Origin: Hyparrhenia diplandra
Taxonomy: Eukaryota; Streptophyta; Magnoliopsida; Poales; Poaceae
Assembly: GCA_015847255.1 (NCBI GenBank)
Contig: JADLZK010001164.1
Coordinates: 78,814-142,813, forward strand
Direction of reading: 5' to 3'
Length of the DNA: 64,000 nucleotides
Positions within the stretch are counted from its first letter, which is position 1, and every line of letters starts with the position of its first letter. Shown here piece after piece: positions 1-10,814 of this stretch. The notes beneath the pieces are model-generated. The model saw only the letters and a list, made by a program, of their open reading frames with translations. It was not told where the DNA came from and searched no databases. The position numbers and the translations under genes were made by a program.

Positions 1-58
1 ATCTTACAAGTTTTTTTGTGTGTGTGTTTGCGTGGTACTGACATAAATCTTGCTTCAG

Positions 59-862
59 GTACCTCCAGCCGAACTGGAGCATATCCTGAATTCTCATCCT
101 GATATCATTGACTCAGCAGTTATCCCGTAAGTACCTTGTAGAAAACCTGGGAGAGTAAAGGGCCGTTGATTCAAACTAATACTGCTATAAGTTTCCTTCA
201 TCATAAGATAATATCTGAGATGTTCCTTGTTCCTTCCGTATGCACTATGCAGGTACCCAGACGAAGATGTCGGGCAAGTACCAATGGCTTTTGTAGTGAG
301 GAAACCAGGGTCAAACCTTACCGAGCAACAAGTCATGGATTTTGTGGCTAAACAGGTATCTTATCGTTTGATTACATTCTGCTCCAGTTATTAATATAAT
401 GATGTCGTTCTACCTTTTCCTAAACAAACTATGCAAGTTACCAAGTTGAGTTGAAGTTCTTGCTAAACAAACCGTTTCAGTCTTGTTATTAGTTCTGGTT
501 CTTTTGCTTATAAAGATAATTCCTAACATTCTTTGCTCTGATGCAAAAGGTAACATTGATATGCTGTTTGGTTGTCATGTAGCATATTGGTGTATATATC
601 TATGGATAGCAACCTAACTTTCCATTTTCTAATAGCCATGGAAGCATGACACTGTCCTTCCCTTTATGCAGATATTCTTGGCTATGTGTTATTGTAGATT
701 GTAGATTGAGACCTGGTTTTATTTTATTTTGTGACAGGTCGCACCATACAAGAAAGTCCGTCGAGTGGCCTTTGTTTCTGCAATTCCCAAATCGCCTGCT
801 GGGAAGATCTTGCGGCGGAGCTTGTAGAGCAGGCCGTGTCCATGGTTACCTCCAAGCTTTGA
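59..862 (+). CDS. 4-coumarate--CoA ligase-like protein, C-terminal exons (partial, 5' end outside window)
   Basis: Three exons are visible: 59-126, 253-355 and 738-862, with GT-AG borders and matching phases. They encode the C-terminal lid domain of an acyl-CoA synthetase/4CL-like adenylate-forming enzyme: VPPAELEHIL, then YPDEDVGQVPMAFVV, then the catalytic-lysine block SPAGKILRR. Family members join CoA to hydroxycinnamates or, in the peroxisomal 4CL-like clade, to jasmonate precursors and fatty acids. In the +1 frame the exon ends in VTSKL, and SKL is a canonical peroxisomal targeting signal. As written, however, one base is missing near 813-819, so the direct frame stops at 825-827 after KILRRSL. 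The homologous frame resumes immediately and runs to the stop at 860-862. Identity as a 4CL-like ligase is fairly sure; the exact paralogue is not. Confidence 0.85.
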
Positions 863-1707
863 AATACTGACGTGGAAATCTAGGGATTTATTTTGTATAA
901 TACTCGACCCGGGGTAATACTATGATGCACTATGCTGCGGCGGTTTTCAGATTGTCCAGATATTCAGGCAAGATCGGGTTGGCCAGATGGGGTTGTACCT
1001 CCGCATGCTTCTTTTCATGTAACCACAGGAAGAAATAGTAGCATCGATTGTACATTTTGTTGCGGAATGCTTGTTGATCTATGGCTGACGGATATGGTAC
1101 TTAGTTTTTCCTATGACATTTAAGTTCTGTTTGGTAAAACTCTGTTTTCATCAGTTAAACTGAATATCGGCGGACTCACTCTCTTAAAAGGTTTCAATGA
1201 TTTTTTGGATCGAATATTCATGACAAGGGTTCTAGAAGATCGGAGGCCAAAGAAACAAGAATTTCAATACGTGTACACAATGATGATGGGCCAATTGTGA
1301 TCGGAGCTGTTTGGGAGTCAGACGCATACACGCTCGTTGGATTTCTTTTATTTATATTTGTTATAAATTTTTTTTCATTCCGTTCTTTACTCAAAGCTGC
1401 ACGCACGTCGTGCTTTGCATTTTTACGTTCCTTAGGATCGATGACTTATGTTACATGGGTAATTAATTAGCACCATTTCCATTGTATTGTAAAAAGCATT
1501 TGTATGATGCTTATATTATTTACCGTCATCAATTGGGTTCGTTAAGTCTTTGAATGGTGTCAAAAGACATTGTTCCTGATTTTCAATAGGTTCTATGCAG
1601 GAGAGAATCTATAAAAACACGTGAAGAGAGCTATTAATAGAATTTAAGCAGCAAGGAATCAAATGTGCATATGAGTCACCATCTAAAACAGGACATGCTG
1701 AAGGCCT
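863..1707. other. 3' UTR and intergenic DNA
   Basis: This stretch follows the 4CL-like stop. The first 250 bases or so are probably 3' UTR. The rest is AT-rich with no conserved reading frame or recognisable repeat that I can support. Confidence 0.4.
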
Positions 1708-1720
1708 ATCGCAGTAAACT
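1708..1720. repeat. Target-site duplication, left copy (partner 2478-2490)
   Basis: Perfect 13-bp direct repeat atcgcagtaaact bounding the LINE fragment. Confidence 0.8.
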
Positions 1721-2477
1721 TTTTTTTTCTCGATCGGGCCATTCACCCGTATTTCATTAAGAGGAAGGAAAACCAAATCCAAATACAAAGACTAAACTGT
1801 GATGCCGAGTGGACATCACTGCCAGCCTCCAAAGAATAAAACCGAAGAAAGTCCTAAACTACTGGATCCAAATTTAACGATTACATGGATAACCAATTTG
1901 CGACCTAGGACCTCTCTCGCTCGGGCGCCGTCCGCCCGGACTCGAGAAGCTCTCCGCTTCTTCCGCGGAAAAAGAACACCTCCATTGCCTCCCCTGTTGG
2001 ACGTCGGCGTCTGGGCGATCAAGGCGTACCGGTTCGTCGAAGGAGACCTCATCCGGTGCTCCGCCTCGGCGTGGATCCCCATCTTCTTCAACATCACCTT
2101 CCTCGCCCTGAGCCTCTGGCCTCGCCTCCCCCAATGTGCACTCTTCGCCGCCAAGCCGCCGCGCGCTTGGGAATGAGTTCATCCAGCTCCCTCGCGGACG
2201 CGTCCGCCTCAAAGAACGGGCGTGGATAGGATCGGAGGATCCAACGGCTTCTTGAACTTCGCAATGAAGTCATCAACAGACATGGCCGGCGTAGAGAGCT
2301 CGGCGTCCGTCTGCGACGCCCCAGATCCAAGGAGGCCAGCATCAGACTCCTGGACGCCGTTCACGGGTTTGGTCGCTTCACCTAGCAACTCGCCCAACGG
2401 CGTCGACTCGACGACATCGCAATCTCCCCATCCACCAGATCCCCAACAAGGGTGGTCTGGAACGGGTGCAAATCTCA
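1721..2477 (-). mobile_element. LINE-type non-LTR retrotransposon fragment with 13-bp target-site duplication
   Basis: The element lies antisense: its poly-A tail appears as a T run at 1721-1728, followed by a 3' end shared with the second copy at 3141. The sequence atcgcagtaaact occurs at 1708-1720 and again at 2478-2490, a perfect 13-bp target-site duplication. On the minus strand an open frame around 2210-2450 contains SVDDFIAKFKKPLDPPIL, which resembles the tail of plant LINE ORF1 (gag-like) proteins. No reverse transcriptase is present, so this is an internally deleted or 5'-truncated copy. Confidence 0.75.
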
Positions 2478-2490
2478 ATCGCAGTAAACT

Positions 2491-2886
2491 CCAAGCGAGG
2501 AATTGCAACGAGTATAGCAAATATGAATTCAGAATTATTGTTTTTCATTTAAAAATGTTAGAATCATTGTAGCAAGTCACGTAGCGCAAGTGGCGGGAGT
2601 ACATGATTGCTTTCCTGCCTGCTCGGAGCAACGGAGGATATGCCGAATCGTGGTGCCTCCACGGCTTCACCCGCCGGCTCCGGCAGTCGGTGCGCCCCGT
2701 GCAGCTGCCCGCCGTGCTGACACGCACACGGCGTGGTTGCCACCAGCAAAGCCGAAGGCGCTCACGCAGTCACGCGGCACGCCTGACGGTGACGCTGTGA
2801 CGTCTTCTGCTGTGTTCGTTCCGAGTTCTTTTTCTCCTCCGAGTATGACTCGGTTCGTTTTGGGGCGCGCGTCCTCTCCACCTGCC
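2491..2886. other. Intergenic DNA upstream of the NOP-like gene
   Basis: GC-rich from about 2640 onward and probably the promoter-proximal region of the gene starting at 3009. No independent gene is supported. Confidence 0.4.
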
Positions 2887-2894
2887 TATATAAG
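2887..2894 (+). promoter_or_regulatory. TATA box of the NOP-like gene
   Basis: TATATAAG lies 115 bases upstream of the ATG at 3009, in a GC-rich context typical of a grass core promoter. Transcription would be expected to start near 2920. Confidence 0.55.
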
Positions 2895-3008
2895 CCGCAC
2901 GCACACCGGCCGAGAAAGCCCGCCGAAGCCTGCTAGTTGCCCCACGCGTACGTCCTCGGAGACACCTGCAAGGATCGGAGCTGGCGACCCTCAGTGTCCG
3001 AGGCAGTG

Positions 3009-5843
3009 ATGGAAGTGGAGATGGCGGCGTTGAAGAGGGATGCGACTACGACGTCGGAGACGACGCAACAGGAGAAGACGCAGACGGCGTGTAACTTCTT
3101 CACGGCGCGTAACTTCTTCCCTCCTGGTCTAGGTAAGTCTTTTTTCGCGATCGGGCCATTCACCCGTATTTCATTAAGAGGAGGAAAACCAAATCCAATA
3201 CAAACAAGCCTTCGATGCCGAGCAGACATCAGCTTGTAAAGAGAAAAAAAAGAAAAAAGCGAGGACAACACAAAAAGCAAACAACCTAACTACTGGAAGC
3301 ACCCTTCGAAGATTACAAGATAATCCAATGTCGCGACCAGACTTTAGAGCTTATGATTACAAGATAATCCAACTCCTGGTCTAGGTAAGTCTACGCACCT
3401 TAGAGCTTGTTTAGACGTGGTTGGATTCGCGCATGTGTTGAGTTGAATTAGACTATAATTTAAACTACATTTCACCTCAATCCATTCAAACACACGTGGG
3501 TTGAGTTAACTCCAACACAGCTTATGTTTGCCTAATATTACTGCAGACTTTATCATCTGAATGGTAGTCTCGAATGACCACTTATGTGTGCCTAATGATT
3601 TTGTTTGCGTTTTGTTTTTGCAGGTGTTAAGTTGGGCAACAGTGAAATTATTTTGGTGCTTTTTGAGACACCATCTGGGTTTGCAATTTTCTCTTATGAT
3701 GGGGTCACTTTCCTCCGACCAAATGCAATGCAGGATATCTGGGCAGACTTCGTTATTGGTCACGTGGCAAATTTGGTTAGTGCCTTTCTCTTTTCTGATT
3801 GTTTTTATATATTTATGTATATTCGTTGTGTTTGAAAACAGTATGAATTCTGTTAACTCTCTTGAGAATATGACATTCATATCTACTGGTGTTTATATCT
3901 TTATATACAAAAATATTTATATACCTACCGATCTGTGATTCACTATTTATTTTGTATTAGATTGCTTCGCCAAGGGCATTTCAAACTTTTGAGAACAAGA
4001 CCATTGCCATTAACCCCGTTACTGGTGTTAACGAACAACTTGCTAAAATGATTCGGGATAACATCGCTCCTGTCCTGCAGGTCAAAAGCTAGCCGTTGGA
4101 AAGCCTGAATATAAAAAAATCATTGAAGACAAGCTGGTTAGTGTTAACCCTCTTGTTAATTTGCTTATTTTGAATAATTTGAGCATTAATTTTGATGCAG
4201 CGAGTTAATGTGGAGAATTAATTTTGACGTGGCTTTCTTCAGGGAATACCTTGTCTGTTTGATAATACTGTAATGGAGTTAATGTGGGGATTGAAGAACT
4301 GCATGCAGTATTTAGGGCCTGTTTGGTTGGAAGCCCTGGATGACTTGCACGGACAAAAATGTTGCTCGAAAGTTGCCTCGGAAATACTGAAGGAATCTGC
4401 CTGGCCAAGCAAGTTGAGAATTGTCTGTTTGGTTAGAGGCTGGCTTTGAGAAAGCTAAATGAATAGGGAGCACATGTTTTCTTGTTTACTAGAGAGGTAA
4501 TTATTTTTGTTTCTTAATTAATAATGCCATAAATATACACAAGAGTAAGCATAAGGTAATAAAATAAAATATATCAATTTATTTTATTATTTTTAATGCT
4601 CAAAATAATATTCCTATATCCATAAAGAAAAACATAAATAATTTCAAAATACTAGCATTTTAAATTAAAATGATATACATAAAGAAAAATATAAATAATT
4701 TCAAAATACTAACCATGCGTACACATAAGTAAAAGAAATGGATAAAAATGAAAAACCCGGTTGGGCCACACCATCGAAACCGATGCTACGTGGACTGATC
4801 TGTTAAGGAAAAAAATATCCTAACCAATTGATTAAGCTTTGTTATAATTTCCCTTTAATTTTATCTAGAACCAGCAAGGAAACAGAAGGAAAAAAAATCT
4901 ACAAATTAGCATTAATCCCAGGCAACCAAGCTGGAGCGCCAGGCGCTCGTTTTCCTACGCCTGGCGAGGCCGCCGATGCCTGGCACAGGCACGTATCCAG
5001 GTTTCGATCCAAACGCATCACAGGCAAGGTCCGGGGAAGGTGGCAGGCCAGGCAAGTTTCACCAGGGGGTATGAACCAAACAGGCCCTTAGTGCCTGAAG
5101 AAAAAATGAAGCTGGCTAGAGAGGATTGTCTTCAAATGAGTGAAGGACTGAAAATGGTCTTCAAATATTATCACCTTGAAGTCGAACCAGAGATTGTAAG
5201 CTCATCCCCTCCTTCAAAATGTATTTATCATTTCTAACCTTAGTATATTGTTAAATTTGTGTGCACAATTTCAACTGATTAAACTATTTTGATTCAATAT
5301 TTTTCAGTGTTTTCAATTTTTAATCTTGATGTTGAAATGCTCTTTAATTACAGGTCAATCAAGATATTATCGAGGCTGCTTATGGTATATATTGTTGTAA
5401 TCGTGTCATAAACAGACACTCTGACAACCTAAGAGCTGCTGGAAAGCATCTTAAGGAAATATCAGGCATTGACACTCAGGATTGGAGTCTAGTGAAACTT
5501 GCTGGTGCTCTGAAGTTAATGTTTTATCCTAAAGAGGATTTTACTGCTGCTAAAAGGGTATAGCATGGATACTTCGTTGTTTATTCATTCTTGGCTTTTG
5601 ACATGTCTTTTTGAAGGAACATAGCTTTCATTAAATATCAATTTCTATTTCTTTCAGATTTTTTCAGATGCGTATTCGAGGTTGGTGAAAGATGGGCATT
5701 TATACAAGGGAAAGATCTCCAAAATTCCATGCAAAATAATATTTGAAGAAATTTTTGAGGCACGTCGCTTTGGAAATGACTTAATAGATCTCTTGTATTA
5801 TGAGGTGAACAAGGCAAAAGAAGCATACAAAGGTGACTGCTGA
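3009..5843 (+). CDS. NOP56/NOP58 N-terminal-domain-like protein, exon interrupted by a MITE
   Basis: Exons: 3009-3132, 3624-3775, 3961-4136, 4243-4314 continuing at 5091-5195 across an inserted MITE, 5354-5557 and 5658-5843. Exon 2 carries IILVLFETPSGFAIF, the hallmark start of the NOP5NT domain of box C/D snoRNP proteins NOP56/NOP58, and exon 4 carries DNTVMELMWGLKNCMQYL, matching the following helical segment. The C-terminal half (QDIIEAAYGIYCCNRV, LVKLAGALKLMFYP) does not look like the canonical snoRNA-binding Nop domain, so this is a NOP-related protein of about 330 residues rather than a complete core snoRNP protein. Exon 3 has a frame break near 4086-4092. A LINE sits in intron 1 and a 773-bp MITE sits inside exon 4. 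Whether a full-length product is made is doubtful. Confidence 0.65.
3141..3372 (-). mobile_element. Short LINE 3'-end insertion at the exon 1/intron 1 splice donor
   Basis: This copy begins with a T run at 3141 and shares about 95 bases with the 3' end of the LINE fragment at 1721. It is flanked by a perfect 20-bp direct repeat, ctcctggtctaggtaagtct, at 3121-3140 and 3373-3392. The repeated target contains the splice donor (CTAG|gtaagt), so the gene now has two identical donors 252 bases apart. Confidence 0.85.
4315..5087. mobile_element. Tourist-like (PIF/Harbinger) MITE inserted in a coding exon
   Basis: The insert has 14-bp perfect terminal inverted repeats, gggcctgtttggtt at 4315-4328 and aaccaaacaggccc at 5074-5087, and is flanked by the 3-bp duplication TTA at 4312-4314 and 5088-5090. 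TTA targets are typical of PIF/Harbinger MITEs. The interior is non-coding: AT-rich in the middle and GC-rich toward the right end. It interrupts the codon series CMQYL|VPEEKMKL of the host exon. Confidence 0.85.
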
Positions 5844-7423
5844 GCTTTGAAGCTGTTGGATGTTAGAATTACTCAGTAATAGGGTGCTACACGTCATCAT
5901 AGTGTTAGCAACGTTGAATGACTTTTGTACTCCTTACTCTTTGTGCATGCGACTATATGATGCTTACTCTTTGTGGGATGTGAGAAATGCTTCATTGTCA
6001 CGTACGAACCGTTTTAGGCTTACATTTGCGTATAACTGTTTCGATCGGCTGGACGCAGAACCAGTCTATGCCTGAACCTTGTCATGTCAAGTTGATGATG
6101 TGAACTTGGGCCGCACCATACTACCAAATCGCATGTAGTCTGGAGCCTAGGCAAAAGCCATGCACGGCTCTGCACCTGTGCGATTGATGGTGGCAAGCGT
6201 CGTTTACCTCCTTGGAGGCGTCAATGTTTCTGGCTCCCAACGCTATGACTATGTGTTGTCCCTCTCCTCCGGATGAAAACTTTGCTCTAGTTATCTGGAG
6301 CCGGTGGTGGCGGCGTCAGCGACGTTGTGTCCCTCGTGAGGGCACCACCCTGGAGGACGGATTCCAGGTTCTGTCGCGCCCTTGGGTTGTGTTCCCTTTG
6401 TTTCCTCTCCTCGTGTCGTTGTTCTCTCTTGCGAAAGTTGGTCCATGGTCGTTTGGGTGTTGCCGACATTTTGATGAGTGTTCTCCTCGGTGTCTCTAAG
6501 CAAATCGACGCCCTCCTAGATGGTGTCAAAAGATCAAATGTCGAGTATTGTTTCCATCGCTGATGCCATTCCCCTCCAAGGATTCCTCTCCTTGGATGGC
6601 GTTGGATGGTCGTACGTGGGCCTGGATGCACCGGAAGATGTCACCATCAGTTCATGGGAGGTCGTCGTGTCTGGTTATCCAAGGCTAGCATGTCTGTCAC
6701 CACTACTCGATGTTGCCAATGTCAGGTGTTGTTGCCACCGCTGCCGTCGTTCCCCCAAGGATTCCTCCCCGGGCACGCGTACTCGTCTGACCGTCGGAGT
6801 TTCGGGGCGAAGCCCTCCACCTCCGGAACGAAATCGTCTGCAGTCGGGTCTGTTCAACGGCGCAGTGCAGTCGGTCCTTCTCAGCCAATGGATGTCGATC
6901 CGACGACAGCCTCATCAAATTCCTATAGCAGGCCAGTTTGAGCAGCCCATTCCAGCCCACACAGCCCAAAAACACAGGAACAACCCTCTCCTTTCCCTTC
7001 CCTTGCCCGCTGGCCGGCAGCCACCGCCGCCGCACTCGCCCAGCTCGGCCGCCGCTGCTACCGCCCGCGCCGGCCGTGTCCGCTCGCACCAGCTGGCCGC
7101 ACTCACTGGCCAGGCGCTCGACAGTCCGCACCAGCTGGCCAGCATCGGCGGCGGCGACCTCGTCGGAGAGCGAGAGGGTATTCATATATCTAACATATAC
7201 TCATTTTTTTCTCGAAATAATTTGGGTATTCCTGGGAATACCCATGCATCCAGCTGGATCCGCCCATGCCATATGGGTGTATCTGTATCGTCCCAATACC
7301 CGTATCTGTATCCTATCCGTGCTGCTCAGGCACAAATTTTCACTGACTATTGTCTCCTTGCATTGGGAACATGGCATAACAGCAGTACAAGGGTGAACAA
7401 AGAAGCATCAAAAGAAAGACAAT
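5844..7423. other. 3' UTR, intergenic repeat-like DNA and RPAC1 upstream region
   Basis: After the NOP-like stop, about 250 bases are probable 3' UTR. From about 6190 to 7180 the DNA is GC-rich with long open frames on both strands but no domain I recognise; overlapping open frames on both strands suggest composition or a degraded repeat rather than a gene. From 7190 it becomes AT-rich and leads into the RPAC1 start. Confidence 0.4.
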
Positions 7424-10400
7424 ATGCCAAAGAAGGGGACTAAATCTAAGAAGGAGGTGGATAATGTGCCCAATCAACAAGAATATAAGCTTCCAGAGCA
7501 CCTGGAGCTCCAGCGCACACGTGTTGTCTGCAATGCTGATGCCCCCATTCATGTACACACATTTATATGCTACCCTTCTTTCATGTCTCTGCATTTGTTG
7601 CTCATGATCACCTTCATGACTAGCTTTGGATATGCTTCAATGATTTCCGCATGCATTTAGTGTCCTCATAAGTTTATCTTGTATAGTAACTTGATTTCAC
7701 ATAGATGCATAGATATTTTGGCATTATGCGCCTAATTGACTAATTCACCAAACACGGAAAGTTAATTTATATTTCACCATTAAGTTTGTGTGTTATTTTT
7801 TTCTTCTGATAAAGGATTGAACCTATTACTTATTACCTGTTTTTTTTTTTTCTCTATCTTGTTAAGTGCACTGTTGACTTTGCTGCTACACACACAAATT
7901 CTCTGCAAATAATCTCATTCTTACTGATTTTTTAAGTTTGATTTGTTTTGTGTGTTGTTGAAATTTGTTGCTTGAATACACGTCGGACATTATTTACATT
8001 TTTGTCGCTTTATTATTTTTGCGAAAAGAATTTTCTCTTTATTGATATTGAACTTCATTCGGTTATATTATTGGGCTCATATATTACAATTTATGTTTCT
8101 CTTGTATGTTTAAAAGACTCAAGGTTTCCAACACTTTCGGGTACATTTGCTGCTGTGGGAGTTGATAATAGTGTGTCAGTGGAGAAGTTTTGCAAGAACT
8201 TCAAAATCGAAATAAATCGCCTCACTGAAGATGATATGGAGTTTGATATGATTGGTATTGATGCATCAATAGCTAATGCTTTCCGGAGAATCCTCATCGC
8301 AGAGGTATTTGCATGTTTTCATGTGTGTGTTAAGATAACCAAGAACTGTCTTCTTTGTTTGGCAGTTCATATGTAGTGGAGTTCTGGATAAATAATTGCT
8401 TAGCTTAATACTTCCTCTGAACTGGTAGGTTCCTACTATGGCAATTGAGAAAATCTTCATGGTTGACAACACCTCAGTTATCGCGAGATGAGGTTCTTTC
8501 ACATAGACTAGGACTTATTCCACTTCAGGCAGATCCAAGGCTTTTTGATTATATCTCAGGTAAGTAACTTAAATGCTCTAGCTTCACCTTAACACAAGAT
8601 CCATCTTATTGTTCCTTTCTCTTTTCACAGAAAATGATGTCCCAAATGAAAGGAACACTATTGTTTATAAACTGCATGTGTTTCATGCCCAAAGGGTTCT
8701 CAACGAATTACAGGTATCCCTTATCTTCCTGCAATGTCTGCTGAGTGCAGATTCCTGTCATCTTTCGAAATGAAACTCCGTGACCCATGTTGCCTTATTG
8801 GAAGAATATCTCATTGTTCAAATTGGAAACCACACTTAAGCTCGTCTGCACTTATGACTGATGTGACATCTAATAAACGATTTACTGAGTGTACTGTAGC
8901 GAAAAGTTAAACTTCCCATTTGTAGTTTCCTTGTTAATGGGTGTTACATACCTCAAGTTGGTATCTTATGCATTTGTTCATTAAAAAATTGATGCTAAAA
9001 GTTTAAAAAATATATATATCTGTGGTAGTTGAAATATGAACCTTTGCCTCCTTATATTTCTCTTTTATTACCAGCATAAACCAGATTTCTGGAGAAGGAT
9101 GGTTGAGAATTTCTAGTAGTGTAACTTTTTTAAGTGTTGACTGCTTGGTTGTCTGTGACAGTGAAATCTAGTGAACTAGAGTGGTTACCAGAAGGTAGCC
9201 AATTAAGCATGGCGGTCCCTGCACAGTCTGGGGACAAGCAGAAGACTTTCACTTCCTTCAGTCAAAGCCAAAAAGGAGATCTTAGAAAAGCCTCTTGGTG
9301 TGAAGTTTAAAGATATTACTATTGCCAGGCTTGGGCCAGGTCAGGTAGCGGCATGACTTGTTTATTTTGGCACTGTTATGATATGATTAGGTGTACATAC
9401 ATCTTTTTGCACTTTTTATTAAGATATTTTGTTGTGTGAATGAGTCCACATGGTAAACATGGAGTTCACTGGAAATACAGAGTTTTAATGTATGCAACCA
9501 ATAGCTTTTTCACGAACAGCTTTTCCTTATATCATAGAAATAAACTATGTTGGTGATTTTAATTCATTGTGTGATTTTGTGTGCTTGCCTGATTTAAAAT
9601 TTGTAAAGATAAATTGTCCATTATACCAGTTTTTTTCTCTCTCTAACAAATCATTTCCATTGGGTAATTATATAATATGTGTTCTTTTATAGGCTATTGA
9701 GCTCGAGGCACATGCTGTTAAGGGAGTTGGGAAAGTTCATGCCAAGTGGTCTCCAGTTGCTACAGCCTGGTACAGAATGCTCCCTGAGGTAAAATTGTTT
9801 CGCTAAGCGCATTCACATTAAGATGGTGAATAACTATATCCATTGCTTGTGTCCTGATTCTATATTGCTATATTATCATGTAGGTTGTTATTCTCAAAGA
9901 CATTGAAGGTGATGATGTGGAGGAGCTAGTAAAGAAATGCCCAGTTAATGTTTTTGACATTGAAGACCTGGGTAATGGTAATCTCTCTTTCCCTTTCTTT
10001 TTAAGAGGTTGAACATGAGGTAGCAAGGGAGTCTCAGTATTTAGCTTTGGTAGCAGTCGGCAAGATGTTATATTATTATATATATATTGATTGTTGGAGC
10101 AAATTGATTGTTTGAAGCATTTGAAATTCTTAACTGGTTTCAACAACTGTTTTAGTTGACATTTCTGATAGTTATTAACTGAAAGTTTGAACAACAAAAC
10201 CAAGGAGAATTAGAACAAATGTATGATCCCAGTTTTTTTAGCTCTCATCTGGAAACTGTATTCGAACATGGTTGATGCTAGCTAAGGACTACGATCAAAA
10301 GCAACTTTTACGTAACACGGACCTGGATGTCCATTGCACAAACTACTGTAGTATTCTATAAGTCAAGACTCCAAGCTTTTTATGATCGATGCCATTCACA

Positions 10401-10814
10401 TTAACTCTTCCAAATTGTATACACAGGTGGAAAGAAGGCGGTTGTTGCAAACCCAAGGGCATGCACACTCTGTAGAGAATGTGTGACGGGACCAAATGGG
10501 GATAAAGTTCAACTACGGCGTGTCAGGGACCACTTCATATGTAAGTAGTAAAGAATTCGATTATCTTTCCTTACGCAAAATGTCTTCACTATTGCGCCTT
10601 CATAGCTGGACAACTGTATCACACAAGGGAAGTTTTTCTGATACGATAGCACTATACTTCGACTGCAACAGTCTAATTCTCCATGTTGGCTACTGTGTTT
10701 TCCTTGCTAGTCACTATCGAGTCCACTGGAGCTTTGCCCCCAGAGGTGCTGTTCACAGAAGCCGTGAAGATTTTGGAAGAAAAGTGCGAGAGGGTCATAT
10801 CTGAGCTATCCTGA
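7424..10814 (+). CDS. RPAC1: RNA polymerases I and III subunit RPAC1 (AC40 / POLR1C orthologue)
   Basis: Nine exons: 7424-7552, 8117-8304, 8429-8559, 8631-8713, 9162-9344, 9693-9788, 9884-9977, 10427-10540 and 10711-10814. The product is the alpha-like subunit that pairs with AC19 to nucleate assembly of RNA polymerases I and III. Diagnostic stretches are DMIGIDASIANAFRRILIAE (alpha-type dimerisation helix), HRLGLIPLQADPRLFDY, AHAVKGVGKVHAKWSPVATA and a Cys-rich CTLCRECV segment. It ends with ILEEKCERVISELS. The ATG at 7424 gives the expected basic start MPKKGTKSKK. Four small frame breaks are seen: near 8138, near 8482 (an extra base in the segment VIADEVLSHR), near 8665 and near 9270 (an extra A). 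All surrounding residues are conserved, so I read the gene as functional and the breaks as sequence errors. Confidence 0.9.

Noticed and set aside
1799..2212. Overlapping open frames on both strands
   Set aside because: They lie inside the LINE fragment, and only the short ORF1-like stretch has recognisable similarity.
6520..7443. A long open frame ahead of RPAC1
   Set aside because: No ATG-led domain, low-complexity Pro/Ser/Arg composition, and overlapping open frames on the opposite strand; it looks like GC-driven chance openness or repeat debris.
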